From Mactromeris polynyma (lineage: Eukaryota > Mollusca > Bivalvia > Venerida > Mactridae), in the NCBI GenBank assembly GCA_032209605.1, contig JASFXZ010000027.1:5661372-5725371 (forward strand): DNA of 64,000 bases. Reading direction: 5' to 3'. The position numbers were made by a program, and so were the translations under genes. Positions 39,101 to 42,925 of this stretch are shown one piece after another (position 1 is the first letter of the stretch; every line of letters begins with the position of its first letter). The notes under the pieces were generated by a model. It worked only from the letters and a program-made list of their open reading frames with translations, did not search any database and was not told the origin of the DNA.

Positions 39101-39343
39101 CAAATATTCCGACATATTTCCCTCCGTCCCTAGACGAATAGGGAAAACCTTACTTTTAAAAATCCATTTAATCCTAAAACTGAATGCCTGAAATATAGCA
39201 ATATAAAAGAAAATAAACATGAATAAAGCATTAAAACGTTTAAAACAGAACACTCAAAATAATAAAAGTATAAATTACGCACTCATCTGAGCCCTTACCG
39301 CTCCAAAGGAGACGGTAAGAGCAATAATGATCCCTAAAATCAT
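50..39343 (-). CDS. Giant secreted VWA-ShKT-VWC-like multidomain protein, 58 exons, 3' incomplete
   Basis: The gene runs from ATG 39343 leftwards and leaves the window. The 58 exons total 8,777 bp, about 2,925 residues, and the sum ends in phase 2 exactly as the last exon requires. Order: signal peptide, VWA1, linker, VWA2, ShKT1, ShKT2, VWC-like 1 and 2, ShKT3, VWC-like 3 to 23. A-half exons read C-x3-G...W-x2-GC-x3-C-x-C...C; B-half exons read C-P-x-Y...C-x-L...CC-x4-C followed by a Pro/Thr/Gly spacer. No transmembrane segment is seen apart from the leader. VWA domains bind matrix ligands, ShKT modules are small three-disulfide folds, and VWC modules are common in matrix proteins and growth-factor binders, so a secreted matrix protein is inferred. 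The exact tissue role is unknown. Individual exons are given in the entries below. Confidence 0.85.
547..1960 (-). CDS. VWC-like module 22 plus linker exon with a GC donor
   Basis: Exons A 1846-1960, B 1085-1248, linker 547-600. A half: LCVYKGNSYQQGQQWYDGC ... CRC. B half: CAKYDNIQPGC ... PTCCERPSC. The linker encodes VNPTAPPGSTLPPPYRSG and must leave through AG|GCAAGC, a GC-AG intron, since no in-phase GT donor is near. Confidence 0.8.
1590..1650 (+). repeat. Fragment of the 180-bp inverted-repeat element family
   Basis: It carries the motif run GGTGGTCT...GAGGTGGTCTT and ends TTTAAGTGAGGTTTTACTA, the terminal sequence of the copies at 3294-3473, 8758-8937 and 19205-19374. Only one end is present. 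Confidence 0.5.
2424..3284 (-). CDS. VWC-like module 21
   Basis: Exons A 3170-3284 and B 2424-2587. A half: GCAYNGQVYQQGQTWDDGC ... CEC. B half: CPRSPPLPSYC ... NKCCHTPFC; spacer TVPPTHPSGSTLVPNP and TPAPTP. Confidence 0.86.
3294..3473. mobile_element. 180-bp terminal-inverted-repeat element, copy 1
   Basis: It starts ACAGTAAAACCTCACTTAAA and ends in a near inverse (...TTATTTAGGATTTACTGT). It shares internal words AATTAAGAACACAATTTTCAAGTC-like and TAAGACCACCTC with the other copies. It has no coding capacity, as in a non-autonomous DNA element. Confidence 0.7.
3790..3999. mobile_element. 220-240-bp inverted-repeat element family, copy 1
   Basis: It contains GAGCGCTGCTATGGGATTG, CCTCTTCTGTAAGTGACGTC, and GCCATATGGGGCAAATATTGC in the order seen, inverted, in the copies at 12342-12582 and 60151-60368. 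It lies in the intron between modules 21 and 20 and has no coding capacity. Confidence 0.65.
4020..4195 (-). CDS. VWC-like module 20, B half
   Basis: It completes the module begun in the fused exon 4627-4890. It reads CPVYPALTPNC ... DQCCQIPSC, with a spacer of low Pro content (VVIGVPGTISGSNIP) ending in YYPTGTR. Donor GTAAGT. Confidence 0.87.
4627..5353 (-). CDS. VWC-like module 19 and a fused B+A exon
   Basis: Exon A 5239-5353 gives VCVYKGKSYSQGQRWQDGC ... CVC. The next exon, 4627-4890 (264 bp), holds the B half of module 19 (CPRYPNLSPTC ... DPCCQKPEC), a spacer (TPGPDGSTIAPQPTQPQ) and, without an intron, the A half of module 20 (YCIYQGVPLKQGQIFRQGC ... CKC). It enters and leaves in phase 2. 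This is the only place where the intermodule intron is absent. Confidence 0.87.
5646..6847 (-). CDS. VWC-like module 18 plus 33-bp linker exon
   Basis: Exons A 6733-6847, B 6140-6303, linker 5646-5678. A half: VCIMNGKEYTQGQKWYVGC ... CVC. B half: CPDYPQQQGC ... PKCCLVPSC; spacer GSGTAAPPVTLQPPQ. The B donor is GTACTG, chosen because the frame meets a stop two codons later. The linker encodes STMVAPSPLP and is class 1-1. Confidence 0.8.
6470..6575 (+). repeat. Directional 110-130-bp dispersed repeat, copy 1
   Basis: It starts GATTTAAAATTAGTTGAGAA, has CTATTGGTCCATATTTTC and TTCATTGGCTTACCACCTCA, and ends TTCTCAAGTAAATAAA. Six further copies occur in the window, all on this strand. Confidence 0.65.
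7410..8716 (-). CDS. VWC-like module 17 plus linker exon
   Basis: Exons A 8602-8716, B 7932-8047, linker 7410-7457. A half: YCEYKGTQYTQGQSWDDGC ... CAC. B half: CPRYVGIPSYC ... NKCCTKPAC, then an extra Cys (NVCPTTP); the B exon is the shortest (116 bp). The class 1-1 linker encodes IPVSAGPTPAPQPK. A dispersed repeat copy lies between B and the linker. Confidence 0.83.
7538..7664 (+). repeat. Directional dispersed repeat, copy 2
   Basis: It starts GATTCAAAATTTGCTAAGAA, has GTACACGATGTCCATTGGTC, and ends CTGTTCTAAAGTAAATTAA. It lies in the intron between the module 17 B exon and its linker exon. Confidence 0.6.
8758..8937. mobile_element. 180-bp terminal-inverted-repeat element, copy 2
   Basis: It begins TAGTAATACCTCACTTAAAG and ends TTGAGGTTTAACTGTA. 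The internal order of shared words is the same as in the copy at 3294-3473. It lies next to the A exon of VWC-like module 17. Confidence 0.7.
9189..9300 (+). repeat. Directional dispersed repeat, copy 3
   Basis: A diverged copy with CTATTGGTCATCATATTCC, TTCATTGGATGACCAATTCA and the end ATTCTCATGTAAATAAATC. Confidence 0.55.
9354..9884 (-). CDS. VWC-like module 16
   Basis: Exons A 9770-9884 and B 9354-9586. A half: YCVYKGVPYSQGQTWDDGC ... CRC. B half: CKSYNNLGSGC ... DPCCQIPKC; the long spacer contains an additional Cys (PTVCPYPMP), which could form an extra disulfide. Confidence 0.86.
10379..11073 (-). CDS. VWC-like module 15
   Basis: Exons A 10959-11073 and B 10379-10539. A half: VCVYNGRTYTQGQKWQDGC ... 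CVC. B half is divergent: CAAFPLVPPEC, then a basic KRSKTD in place of the acidic DPxDP, then VCCFVPVC. Spacer: SPVSPGVSTQLPPLPP. Confidence 0.85.
11269..12148 (-). CDS. VWC-like module 14
   Basis: Exons A 12034-12148 and B 11269-11489. A half: GCVMNGVHYVAGQSWYEGC ... CVC. B half: CAKYPTVPTGC ... PTCCEVPQC; the spacer is Pro/Gly/Val-rich (GVPGVISGVGTPPTLVPG). The intron between the halves carries a 143-bp inverted-repeat element (11862-12004). Confidence 0.87.
11862..12004. mobile_element. 143-bp inverted-repeat element
   Basis: CCTCTCTGGAGCAA at the left end is exactly inverse to TTGCTCCAGAGAGG at the right end. The interior is non-coding and AT-rich. The size fits a small non-autonomous DNA transposon in the module 14 intron. 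Confidence 0.55.
12342..12582. mobile_element. 220-240-bp inverted-repeat element family, copy 2
   Basis: It begins at TTGCGCTGCTGTACG, has GCAATATTTGCCCCATATGG in the middle and ends at GAAGAGGTTGTAAATTCC and AGCAGGGCTC. Its two ends are imperfect inverse copies of each other. Confidence 0.7.
12843..13601 (-). CDS. VWC-like module 13
   Basis: Exons A 13487-13601 and B 12843-13066. A half: GCVHYGVVYNAGQTWQDGC ... CEC. B half: CPLFLNIPSYC ... DPCCKIPEC, followed by the most Pro/Thr-dense spacer of the protein (PTPQPTTPPTPAPTPEP), a good candidate for O-glycosylation. Confidence 0.87.
13787..15490 (-). CDS. VWC-like module 12 plus Pro-repeat linker exon
   Basis: Exons A 15376-15490, B 14556-14836, linker 13787-13909. 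A half: GCMYNGVMFSQGEHWNDGC ... CVC. B half: CNKYDVPEGC ... DACCKVPYC. The spacer is a tandem repeat built on PTPAPGLTYAP; it starts in the B exon and goes on in the class 1-1 linker exon (APGATYAPGRFPTPAP). The B donor is the weaker GTTCGT. Confidence 0.83.
16150..16991 (-). CDS. VWC-like module 11
   Basis: Exons A 16874-16991 and B 16150-16301. The A exon is 118 bp, one codon longer than the standard 115 (starts LKVCIYKGNQYVKGQKW). B half: SCSKMDDLPAGC ... NPCCKKAYC; spacer VPTPAPPGVSTPAPTPQP. The A donor is GTACGT. Confidence 0.86.
17388..17510 (+). repeat. Directional dispersed repeat, copy 4
   Basis: It has GTTGAGAATACAG, GATGTCTATTAGTCAATG, AATTGGCTAACCACTTCACA and the end GTCTAAAGTAAATAAA. 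It lies next to the module 10 B exon. Confidence 0.6.
17579..18219 (-). CDS. VWC-like module 10
   Basis: Exons A 18105-18219 and B 17579-17823. A half: VCVYKGNMYTQGQQWYDGC ... CNC. B half: CPLYGDLPAEC ... PLCCKQPKC; the spacer is long and Pro-rich (PTPLPTMAPSPGYSPTPGP). The A donor is GTGTGT. Confidence 0.86.
18285..18720. other. Intron segment with a possible solo transposon end
   Basis: At 18288-18313 the sequence CGAGGGGTGATCCAGAAATA, then ACCGG, resembles a mariner-type terminal repeat. I found no matching inverse end or transposase in the following 430 bases, so this is at most a remnant. Confidence 0.25.
18804..19531 (-). CDS. VWC-like module 9
   Basis: Exons A 19417-19531 and B 18804-18958. 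A half: YCEYKGTHYSQGQKWDDGC ... CEC. B half: CQRYVELPSNC ... NPCCQVPEC; spacer is Pro/Thr/Asn/Gln-rich (PTPAPQNTPQPNPNTTP). The intron between the halves contains an inverted-repeat element (19205-19374) and a tRNA-like remnant. Confidence 0.87.
19030..19150 (-). repeat. tRNA-like SINE remnant
   Basis: The minus strand contains GTGGGTTCTAATTCCAC at about 19080-19100, a B-box-like (internal RNA polymerase III promoter) motif. No cloverleaf can be formed with its surroundings, so it is a tRNA-derived repeat rather than a tRNA gene. Confidence 0.35.
19205..19374. mobile_element. 180-bp terminal-inverted-repeat element, copy 3 (opposite orientation)
   Basis: It starts ACAGTAGAAGCTCAATAATAA and ends AAGTAAGGTCTCACTGTA. 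The shared words appear as reverse complements of copies 1 and 2, for example GTGTTCTTAATTTTAAGG. Confidence 0.7.
19986..20593 (-). CDS. VWC-like module 8
   Basis: Exons A 20479-20593 and B 19986-20221. A half: YCVYKNVQYTQGETWEDGC ... CRC. B half: CATYDSTAENC ... DSCCLVPSC; the spacer repeats PVPVPGVSTPAPTP and PTPQPGMTPPP. Confidence 0.87.
20748..21425 (-). CDS. VWC-like module 7
   Basis: Exons A 21311-21425 and B 20748-20947. A half: GFCEYKGIKYTQGQAWQDGC ... CVC. B half: CERYNSLPEYC ... NPCCKKPRC; spacer has TIAPTPPRPGETPQPN. Just upstream in the transcript, the intron carries the 32-bp minisatellite at 21430-21780. Confidence 0.85.
21430..21780. repeat. 32-bp minisatellite (about 10 copies)
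   Basis: Imperfect tandem copies of AATAACGTCACCTTGTTAAT followed by TACAATATTGGT. It lies in the intron between the B exon of module 6 and the A exon of module 7, beginning five bases from the A exon, so it includes or abuts the acceptor region. Confidence 0.8.
22016..22742 (-). CDS. VWC-like module 6
   Basis: Exons A 22628-22742 and B 22016-22182. A half: EYCIYEGQQYQQGQTWYDGC ... CTC. B half: CPEYENVNENC ... PSCCVMPKC with spacer SPGPTELPIPAPTGSYIG. The final Cys pattern CC-x4-C is kept. Confidence 0.87.
23216..23896 (-). CDS. VWC-like module 5
   Basis: Exons A 23782-23896 and B 23216-23367. A half: GYCLYRGNQYKQGQVWEDGC ... CIC. B half: CVHYGVLPKQC ... NPCCDLPKC with a short, Gly-containing spacer (GDLGQGSTSKPLG). 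Confidence 0.85.
24119..24329 (-). mobile_element. 5'-truncated SINE with 17-bp target-site duplication
   Basis: The segment is bounded by exact direct repeats CCGCTGTTTTCACGTTT at 24102-24118 and 24330-24346. On the minus strand it begins in a B-box-like GTTCGATTCCCGGTCGAGG and continues through a conserved-looking body ending AAACCCGATG. I recall similar sequence as an abundant SINE of molluscs, but cannot search for it. The missing A box at the start indicates 5' truncation at insertion. Confidence 0.75.
24898..26213 (-). CDS. VWC-like module 4
   Basis: Exons A 26099-26213 and B 24898-25175. A half: GCLYKGHIYVQDQAWEDGC ... CVC. B half: CPTYPALAPTC ... DECCKSPVC, followed by one of the longest spacers (about 60 residues, Val/Pro/Thr/Ser-rich). 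The intron between the halves contains no repeat I recognise. Confidence 0.85.
26640..26726 (-). CDS. Gly/Thr/Pro linker exon after module 3
   Basis: An 87-bp class 1-1 exon encoding a spacer with GITYIAPTSSTGG and PGTGGTGYIPPK. It lies between B 27492-27655 and A 26099-26213 and has CAG-less TAG acceptor (CATAG) and GTAAGT donor. No fold is recognised. Confidence 0.65.
26890..27434. repeat. 42-bp tandem array, 13 copies, with 84-bp higher-order period
   Basis: The unit reads ACATACTCTTACTAACATTA then CATTATCAAATAAATAGGAC then GG. In the central copies the words CTTACTAAC and CTTAGTAAC alternate, giving an 84-bp dimer repeated about four times. Since 42 is a multiple of three, both strands stay open; this is not evidence of coding. 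The array lies in the intron between the B exon of module 3 and its following linker. Confidence 0.9.
27492..28609 (-). CDS. VWC-like module 3
   Basis: Exons A 28495-28609 and B 27492-27655. The A half is the most divergent: the usual QGQ is QDE, and the usual GC before C-x-C is AC (WNTACDTQCTC). The B half reads SCPSYNNLPKFC ... AGQCCHTVQC. The intron that follows the module holds a linker exon; the intron between its halves is short and unremarkable. Confidence 0.8.
28636..28750 (+). repeat. Directional dispersed repeat, copy 5
   Basis: It starts GATTCAAAATTAGTTGAGAA, has GTGTACGCGATGTTTATTGG and TTCATTGGTTGACC, and ends CGTTCTCAAGTAAAC. It starts within 30 bp of the module 3 A exon. Confidence 0.65.
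29289..29318 (-). CDS. 30-bp linker exon between ShKT3 and VWC-like module 3
   Basis: A class 1-1 micro-exon encoding ADGLPQPGPNG with CAG and GTAAGT signals. It is supported by phase on both sides and by the Pro/Gly composition shared with the other linkers. Confidence 0.65.
29880..30008 (-). CDS. ShKT domain 3 exon inserted among the VWC-like modules
   Basis: A 129-bp class 1-1 exon encoding a six-cysteine ShKT module: PPCLDAISTCNMYSSDVC ... NCRKYCNMC. Splice signals are CAG and GTGAGT. Its symmetrical phase lets it sit between modules 2 and 3 without a frame change, as expected for a shuffled cassette. Confidence 0.85.
30389..30437. repeat. Small GC-rich hairpin
   Basis: GGACCGCCCGGGTGAC and GGTAACCGGGCGGGCC are imperfect inverse copies in otherwise AT-rich intron DNA. 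The function, if any, is unknown. Confidence 0.35.
30516..31129 (-). CDS. VWC-like module 2
   Basis: Exons A 31015-31129 and B 30516-30655. A half: VCVYKGKQYYQRQSW ... GCNYQCTC. B half: RCPSYGSIPPYC ... GECCQKPMC. The spacer is Gly/Asn/Ser-rich (GSFQGNGQISGNGVG), so modules 1 and 2 share a tail style. The B exon donor is GTAGGT; the stop that follows in the open frame is intronic. Confidence 0.85.
31351..31493 (-). CDS. VWC-like module 1, B half
   Basis: It completes the module started in exon 8. It reads RCPVYYNLPRDC ... PGDCCLQPVC, giving the five C-terminal cysteines. The tail is Gly/Ser/Asn/Val-rich (SSGHGVTANGVG), unlike the Pro-rich tails of later modules. Confidence 0.85.
31820..31905 (+). 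repeat. tRNA-like SINE head
   Basis: It has an A-box-like TTAGCTCAATTAAATGAAG and, about 40 bases later, a B-box-like GGTTCGAATC. The stems of a true tRNA do not form, so a tRNA-derived repeat is likelier than a gene. Confidence 0.4.
32117..32390 (-). CDS. Exon 8: ShKT domain 2 fused to the first half of VWC-like module 1
   Basis: The exon encodes a second six-cysteine ShKT module (CQDTLPDCTNYG ... NCELFCGLC), a short Thr/Gly bridge, and then a VWC-like A half beginning CSYKDKQYQTG and containing WYDGCDYECICEN. It enters in phase 1 and leaves in phase 2, so it joins directly to the B exon at 31351-31493. It is the only exon that combines the two module types. Confidence 0.85.
32882..33037 (-). 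CDS. Exon 7: Ser/Thr linker and ShKT domain 1
   Basis: A class 1-1 exon. It begins with a short Ser/Thr/Pro stretch (STQPSITGSTLPTDP) and then a six-cysteine ShKT module: CHDKMTNCDQYG, C-TNYP, NCGKSCSFC. The C-x3-D start and C-x3-C-x2-C end are typical of the family. ShKT modules are found in toxins and also, as here, as structural modules in secreted metazoan proteins; nothing suggests toxicity. Confidence 0.85.
33680..35486 (-). CDS. Exons 4-6: VWA domain 2 with intact MIDAS
   Basis: Three exons (35395-35486, 34622-34735, 33680-34037) encode one von Willebrand A domain. The metal-site elements are complete: DSSSSVG in the first exon, GGGTND and LITDGG in the third. The family binds a divalent cation through these residues to hold matrix ligands. 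RGD occurs in SGARGDVPR. The two internal introns are phase 0, unlike the phase 1 introns around modules. VWA1 by contrast is encoded in one exon and has lost all three metal motifs. Confidence 0.9.
35850..35888 (-). CDS. Exon 3: Pro-rich linker between VWA1 and VWA2
   Basis: A 39-bp class 1-1 exon encoding ELPPDPTMLPAPTG. It separates the two VWA domains and has clean CAG and GTATTT splice signals. It has no recognisable fold. Confidence 0.7.
36127..36690 (-). CDS. Exon 2: VWA domain 1 with a degenerate metal site
   Basis: A whole von Willebrand A domain of about 187 residues sits in one exon. It opens CDTKADVTFMLDSSSNIG and contains the usual hydrophobic strand before the second metal loop. 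The MIDAS residues are altered: the fifth position of D-x-S-x-S is Asn, the conserved Thr loop reads GGLPK, and the usual LxTD strand reads LLTN. A metal-dependent ligand mode is therefore doubtful, though the fold should stand. An RGD occurs in the HGGRGDAPH segment. Boundaries: acceptor CAG 36693-36691, donor GTACAT after phase 1. Confidence 0.85.
37177..37290. mobile_element. Hairpin (inverted-repeat) element in intron 1
   Basis: GGATTAAATGAACATTTTTT then GGCGTTCATGCATGTG on the left is inverse to CACATGCATGAACGCC then AAAAATGGTCGTTTAATCC on the right, with a loop of about 40 bases. It fits a short palindromic non-autonomous element. Confidence 0.65.
38176..38305 (+). repeat. Two direct copies of a 60-70-bp unit
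   Basis: CAATGAAATTTGGACGTTCA and CAATGAAATTTGGACCTTCA each lead into AACGCC and then ATTAGCCAATCAGAATGCAG. The same GAACGCC word occurs in the hairpin element at 37177-37290, so the two may be related. Confidence 0.6.
39283..39343 (-). CDS. Exon 1: start codon and signal peptide
   Basis: It encodes MILGIIIALTVSFGAVRA followed by QM: a hydrophobic core and an A-x-A-type cleavage site (VRA|Q). The exon leaves through a GTGCGT donor at 39282 in phase 1, which fits the phase-1 acceptor of the VWA1 exon and gives R-C-D at the junction. An earlier in-exon GTAAGG donor would give phase 0 and break the frame, so it was not used. Confidence 0.75.
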
Positions 39344-39386
39344 TCTTCCGAAAGTCGAAAATGTGCTTGTCTAGAGTTACGCAGCT

Positions 39387-39395
39387 CTTATATAG
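39387..39395 (-). promoter_or_regulatory. TATA box of the giant VWA-ShKT-VWC gene
   Basis: The minus strand reads CTATATAAGAG here, 44 bases before the ATG at 39343. A start site about 30 bases downstream would leave a 5' leader of only some 15-20 nucleotides. Position relative to the signal-peptide exon supports a core promoter; no start-site data are available. Confidence 0.5.
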
Positions 39396-39874
39396 CAGGT
39401 GTATGCCTTAGATCACGTGATGGGACTTAACAGGAACCGTTTTTATCAATGAAAGTTAGGATTGACCACCTATTTAGGTGTCCGAAAAGAGAACAGCTGG
39501 CGTATGTAAAGGATCGGCATTTGCGGAACCGGCATTGTTGTGTCATCACCTTTACGAACTTGGTACATTAATTTGTTGATAATGAAGGGTCAAAAATGAC
39601 AATATGCGCATAATATATTGGTCTACAGACACAGCAGTAATTTTCAAATCGTGGAAATGTGAATCTTTGCAATTTTGTTCATTTATGGAGCTGACTTTAT
39701 CAAAAATGTTCTTAATAATGAAATCCAAGTGAATTAGTTAAGTAATGATTCCAATCCAAACAAGAAGAGCACTAGAAATGTGGCATTCACAAAACATGTC
39801 TTACGTATTATTGCTTAATGATCGTTTTTTCTGAGTTAGAACATCGTTCATGCTTAATGATAATTATTGTCTAA
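39396..39874. other. Upstream region of the giant gene, nothing recognised
   Basis: Between the TATA box and the first tandem array there is AT-rich sequence with no open frame or repeat I can support. It may hold the proximal enhancer, which cannot be read from sequence alone. Confidence 0.4.
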
Positions 39875-40300
39875 CAGCCAGTCATAGACGACTTGTCTAG
39901 TTGAAAAAACATGTGTTACTCTTTAGCCAGTCACAGACGATTTGTCTAGTTTAGTATACATGTGTTACTCATAAGCCAGTCACAGGCGATTTGTCTAGTT
40001 GAATATACATGTGTTACTCTTTAGCCAGTCACAGACGATTTGTCTAGTTGAATACACATGTGTTACTCTTTAGCCAGTCACAGACGATTTGTCTAGTTGA
40101 GAATACATGTGTTGCTCTTTAGCCAGTCACAGACGATTTGTCTAGTTTAGTATACATGTGTTACTCTTTAGCCAGTCACAGATGACTTGTCTAGTTGAAT
40201 ATACATGTGTTACTCTTTAGCCAGTCACAGACGATTTGTCTAGTTGAATATACATGTGTTAATATTGAGCCAGGTACAGACGACTTGTCTTTTTGAATAT
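39875..40300. repeat. 49-bp tandem array, about 9 copies
   Basis: The unit is AGCCAGTCACAGACGATTTG then TCTAGTTGAATATACATGTG then TTACTCTTT, with few differences among copies and decay at both ends. It lies 0.5 kb upstream of the giant gene. Confidence 0.9.
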
Positions 40301-41519
40301 TCCAACGAGGCAAATTCGCAAAAACTATGTGAATGAGGTTTAGTTTTTCTTCATTAGTCGTTATTTTAACGTATTTCCATGCAAAATTAAGAATGTAGTT
40401 CGACCCTAATATGACGAATCCATGTTGGTCATCATTTATATTCCATTTATCAAACGTGGCAAAACATTATTTTCTCCCGTAAGAAAGATTTTGGGTTCAT
40501 ATTGAAAATACCAGTTGCTGTGATAGCTTCATCAATATGTATACCTACGTAGGCGGTCGTTTAGTATGAGTAAGGAACGTAAAAAAAATAGTTTGACACA
40601 ATTCTTCAAAATGTTGTGAAAGAGGTTGCCCCAATGCTGAAGAATATGTGCCAAACGTTGGAAGTTATGCACAGTCTATAACGTCTTTAGAGCACAGGAA
40701 AGAACATTGAAGTGAATATTAACACATATGTAACCTATTGCATTGTACATGTATTATCCTTTTTCATATTTAATAAGTTGTTAATTCTTCCTTACATTTT
40801 GGGTATCACCCTAAGAAAATATTTTCAGTATGATTCTGCGAAAATATTTAGTCATTCTTCACTATGCATAGTCTCTTTTTCATGACTCCATAACTATGCG
40901 TATTCCAGATACTCAGCGACGCCTCCTGGCGGCGTCGAATCATATTGAATGTAAACATTGTTGGATTGTACTTACCAGACATTATTCCCGTCCGGAAGAT
41001 GTACACGATGTAAAGTTAAAAATTGTCAGGATAAAACATTTTGATCGGAACAGTGTACTGTAAACAGTGTAATGTAATCAATGGTTAAACTATGTCAGCT
41101 AATATCTTGATAATTGTGCTGAATTATCGATGACTTTATATTGATAGCAATGATTGATGCATATACAAGATAATCGAAGTTACAATAATATTGCATTGAT
41201 TGCATGAATTTAAAGGTGACGGTGAGAATAAATTGTTACAGGGAACACCACCTTCAGAAGACAATGCCTCCCTATACACCCAATGAGGAGGAGCAGTATG
41301 TATGGTAATAAGAGTACAAGGAACGGTCGGGCCGACCATAGAGAACAACTTAGGAAAACTTAATCAAATCCTATTGTATAACCTCTGACCGTTGGGGCGA
41401 TTGACCGTTAACAACATTTTCCTACGTTAGGAAAGCAAAGTATTCCAGTGACTATGTAATTGATTCCTGAAACATGGTAAGTGTTTATAGTTACCATTGA
41501 TTTGCAACTACAATTCTTC
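40301..41519. other. Intergenic stretch, no gene seen
   Basis: It holds AT-rich sequence without supported reading frames. The words GGGAACACCACCTTCAGAAG and CAATGCCTCC at about 41240-41275 recur near 54585-54620, so part of it is a dispersed repeat. Confidence 0.4.
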
Positions 41520-41521
41520 GC

Positions 41522-41775
41522 CGTCTTCACAGATAGTCAGACCAACATTTCCTCCACTACAATTATGCACCATCTTCACAGATAGTTAGACCAACATTTC
41601 CTCCACTACAATTATGCTGTGTTACGTATTCTCTCTTCCATCTTCACAGATAGTCAGACCAACATTTCCTCCACTACAATTATGCTCCATCTTCACAGAT
41701 AGTCAGACCAACATTTCCTCAACTACAATTATGCTCCATCTTCACAGATAGTCAGACCAACATTTCTTCCCATAA
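41522..41775. repeat. About five copies of a 49-bp unit
   Basis: The unit is CTTCACAGATAGTCAGACCA then ACATTTCCTCCACTACAATT then ATGCTCCAT. One copy is interrupted by GTGTTACGTATTCTCTCTTC, a word that also marks the dispersed repeats near 53880 and 57100. Confidence 0.8.
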
Positions 41776-42319
41776 GGAAGATTTTCGACGCCCATTTTTA
41801 AAAGCCAATTCCTTACCGATCATTTTCCATAGTTTGTCGTCTGGCGAACTCGGATTTTAAAGCTTACAGTATGTGATTACTGTTACATGTAGGGCCAGCC
41901 TAAACATATAAATACATTCTCATTTTCCTTTCATCCCGTAAGGAATTGTGTCGCCGCCAATTTCTAGAAGCCCAGTATCTGCTGAGTATTTTACCATTGT
42001 TTGCTTTCTGACTACTAGTGTGTCTGTTCATTATGTCAATTTCCGTTACCTTAGCACCAACAAATACATGTTTCCAGAAATAGAGGATGTTACATGAGTG
42101 GTCATTATTTGTTGAACTTATTAAACTAGTCTTCTAAAATTGATAAAAACGTGGCTTTGTCGAGTTTATATCGGTTTAAGATGACCAGTTTAATAGCACA
42201 AATAACAATGAACAAGAATGTAAGATTCTAGACAAATATATGTTTCTATGGGGCTACGGGGTGGGGGGGGGGGGGGTACAGAATACAGATGGCGTATCCG
42301 AAGAAACTTAAAATTGCAG

Positions 42320-42925
42320 CTCACATATTCATACACAAAATCCTATCAGCCTGAAATTCATTCAATAGGTATGGTTGAGACGCTCCAAGATTGTTTTTTG
42401 CGGAATAGACAACACTCGAAATTTGTGATAAATGAAGATGTCGATGAAGTTATCATCCCGCACGGGGACAAAATAATCACTTGGGATGATATGTTTAAGT
42501 CAATGCCTCATGATTATGATGTCTATCTTTTCCGCCATACAATTTTTCGTAAGGAATGGGACAAACCATTTATTAATCATTCCTTCACAGAACAAGCCAA
42601 ACGTTTTAATCTGAATACATTGAGAATATTCCAACATGAAGATAAGATATTTCCTCCGTATCAGAGATCAAAATATATAGTCAGGACAGACAATTTAGGA
42701 CAACTCCATATTCATAATGTTTTGGGCAAAACTATACGAGTGTACACGGCTCCGACAAACGTTGGACTTGTTCATCACTGCAGGAACATTCAGAGATACA
42801 ATGATCAATCCAAGAGAGTGACAGAGACAATAGTACTCGACAAATACGGTGAAGATTTAGTTAAACCTGTAGAGAATATATGGAAAGATTTACCTCATGT
42901 AACGATGCATATTCCGTATATGTAA
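42320..42925 (+). CDS. GT92-type glycosyltransferase, C-terminal exon (orphan or terminal exon)
   Basis: The frame encodes about 201 residues to the TAA at 42923-42925. Family marks: ETLQDC before the metal-binding region, FVINEDVDEVIIP with the D-x-D-E motif, then SKYIVRTDNLGQLHIHNV and a late LVHHCRN. GT92 enzymes are Golgi glycosyltransferases, several of which add galactose to glycans. The start is set at an in-frame CAG acceptor (42317-42319), because the preceding residues, in and after a poly-G run, look non-coding. No upstream exons for the membrane anchor and N-terminal catalytic part were found in the window. It may be the last exon of a gene with far exons or a broken copy. AATAAA follows at 43165-43170. 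Confidence 0.7.
   Translation, partial: LTYSYTKSYQPEIHSIGMVETLQDCFLRNRQHSKFVINEDVDEVIIPHGDKIITWDDMFKSMPHDYDVYLFRHTIFRKEWDKPFINHSFTEQAKRFNLNTLRIFQHEDKIFPPYQRSKYIVRTDNLGQLHIHNVLGKTIRVYTAPTNVGLVHHCRNIQRYNDQSKRVTETIVLDKYGEDLVKPVENIWKDLPHVTMHIPYM

Larger units (their letters stand above)
36691..39282 (-). other. First intron of the giant gene (2.6 kb)
   Basis: It separates the signal-peptide exon from the VWA1 exon. It contains the hairpin element at 37177-37290 and two direct copies at 38176-38305. I see no further exon: no cysteine-rich or VWA-like frame is present. The coding potential of this stretch appears nil. Confidence 0.6.

Noticed and set aside
39293..39298. GTAAGG as donor of exon 1
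   Set aside because: It gives phase 0, whereas the VWA1 exon starts in phase 1; the GTGCGT donor further on fits and restores a signal peptidase site.
39875..40300. CRISPR-like array
   Set aside because: The copies are head-to-tail without unique spacers, and the DNA is clearly eukaryotic.
42260..42275. Poly-G and the poly-C runs at 30283 and 45293
   Set aside because: Simple homopolymers; possible sequencing trouble spots but not features.
42248..42319. N-terminal 24 residues of the GT92 frame
   Set aside because: They are encoded by a poly-G run and unrelated sequence before a CAG acceptor; they do not look like the family.
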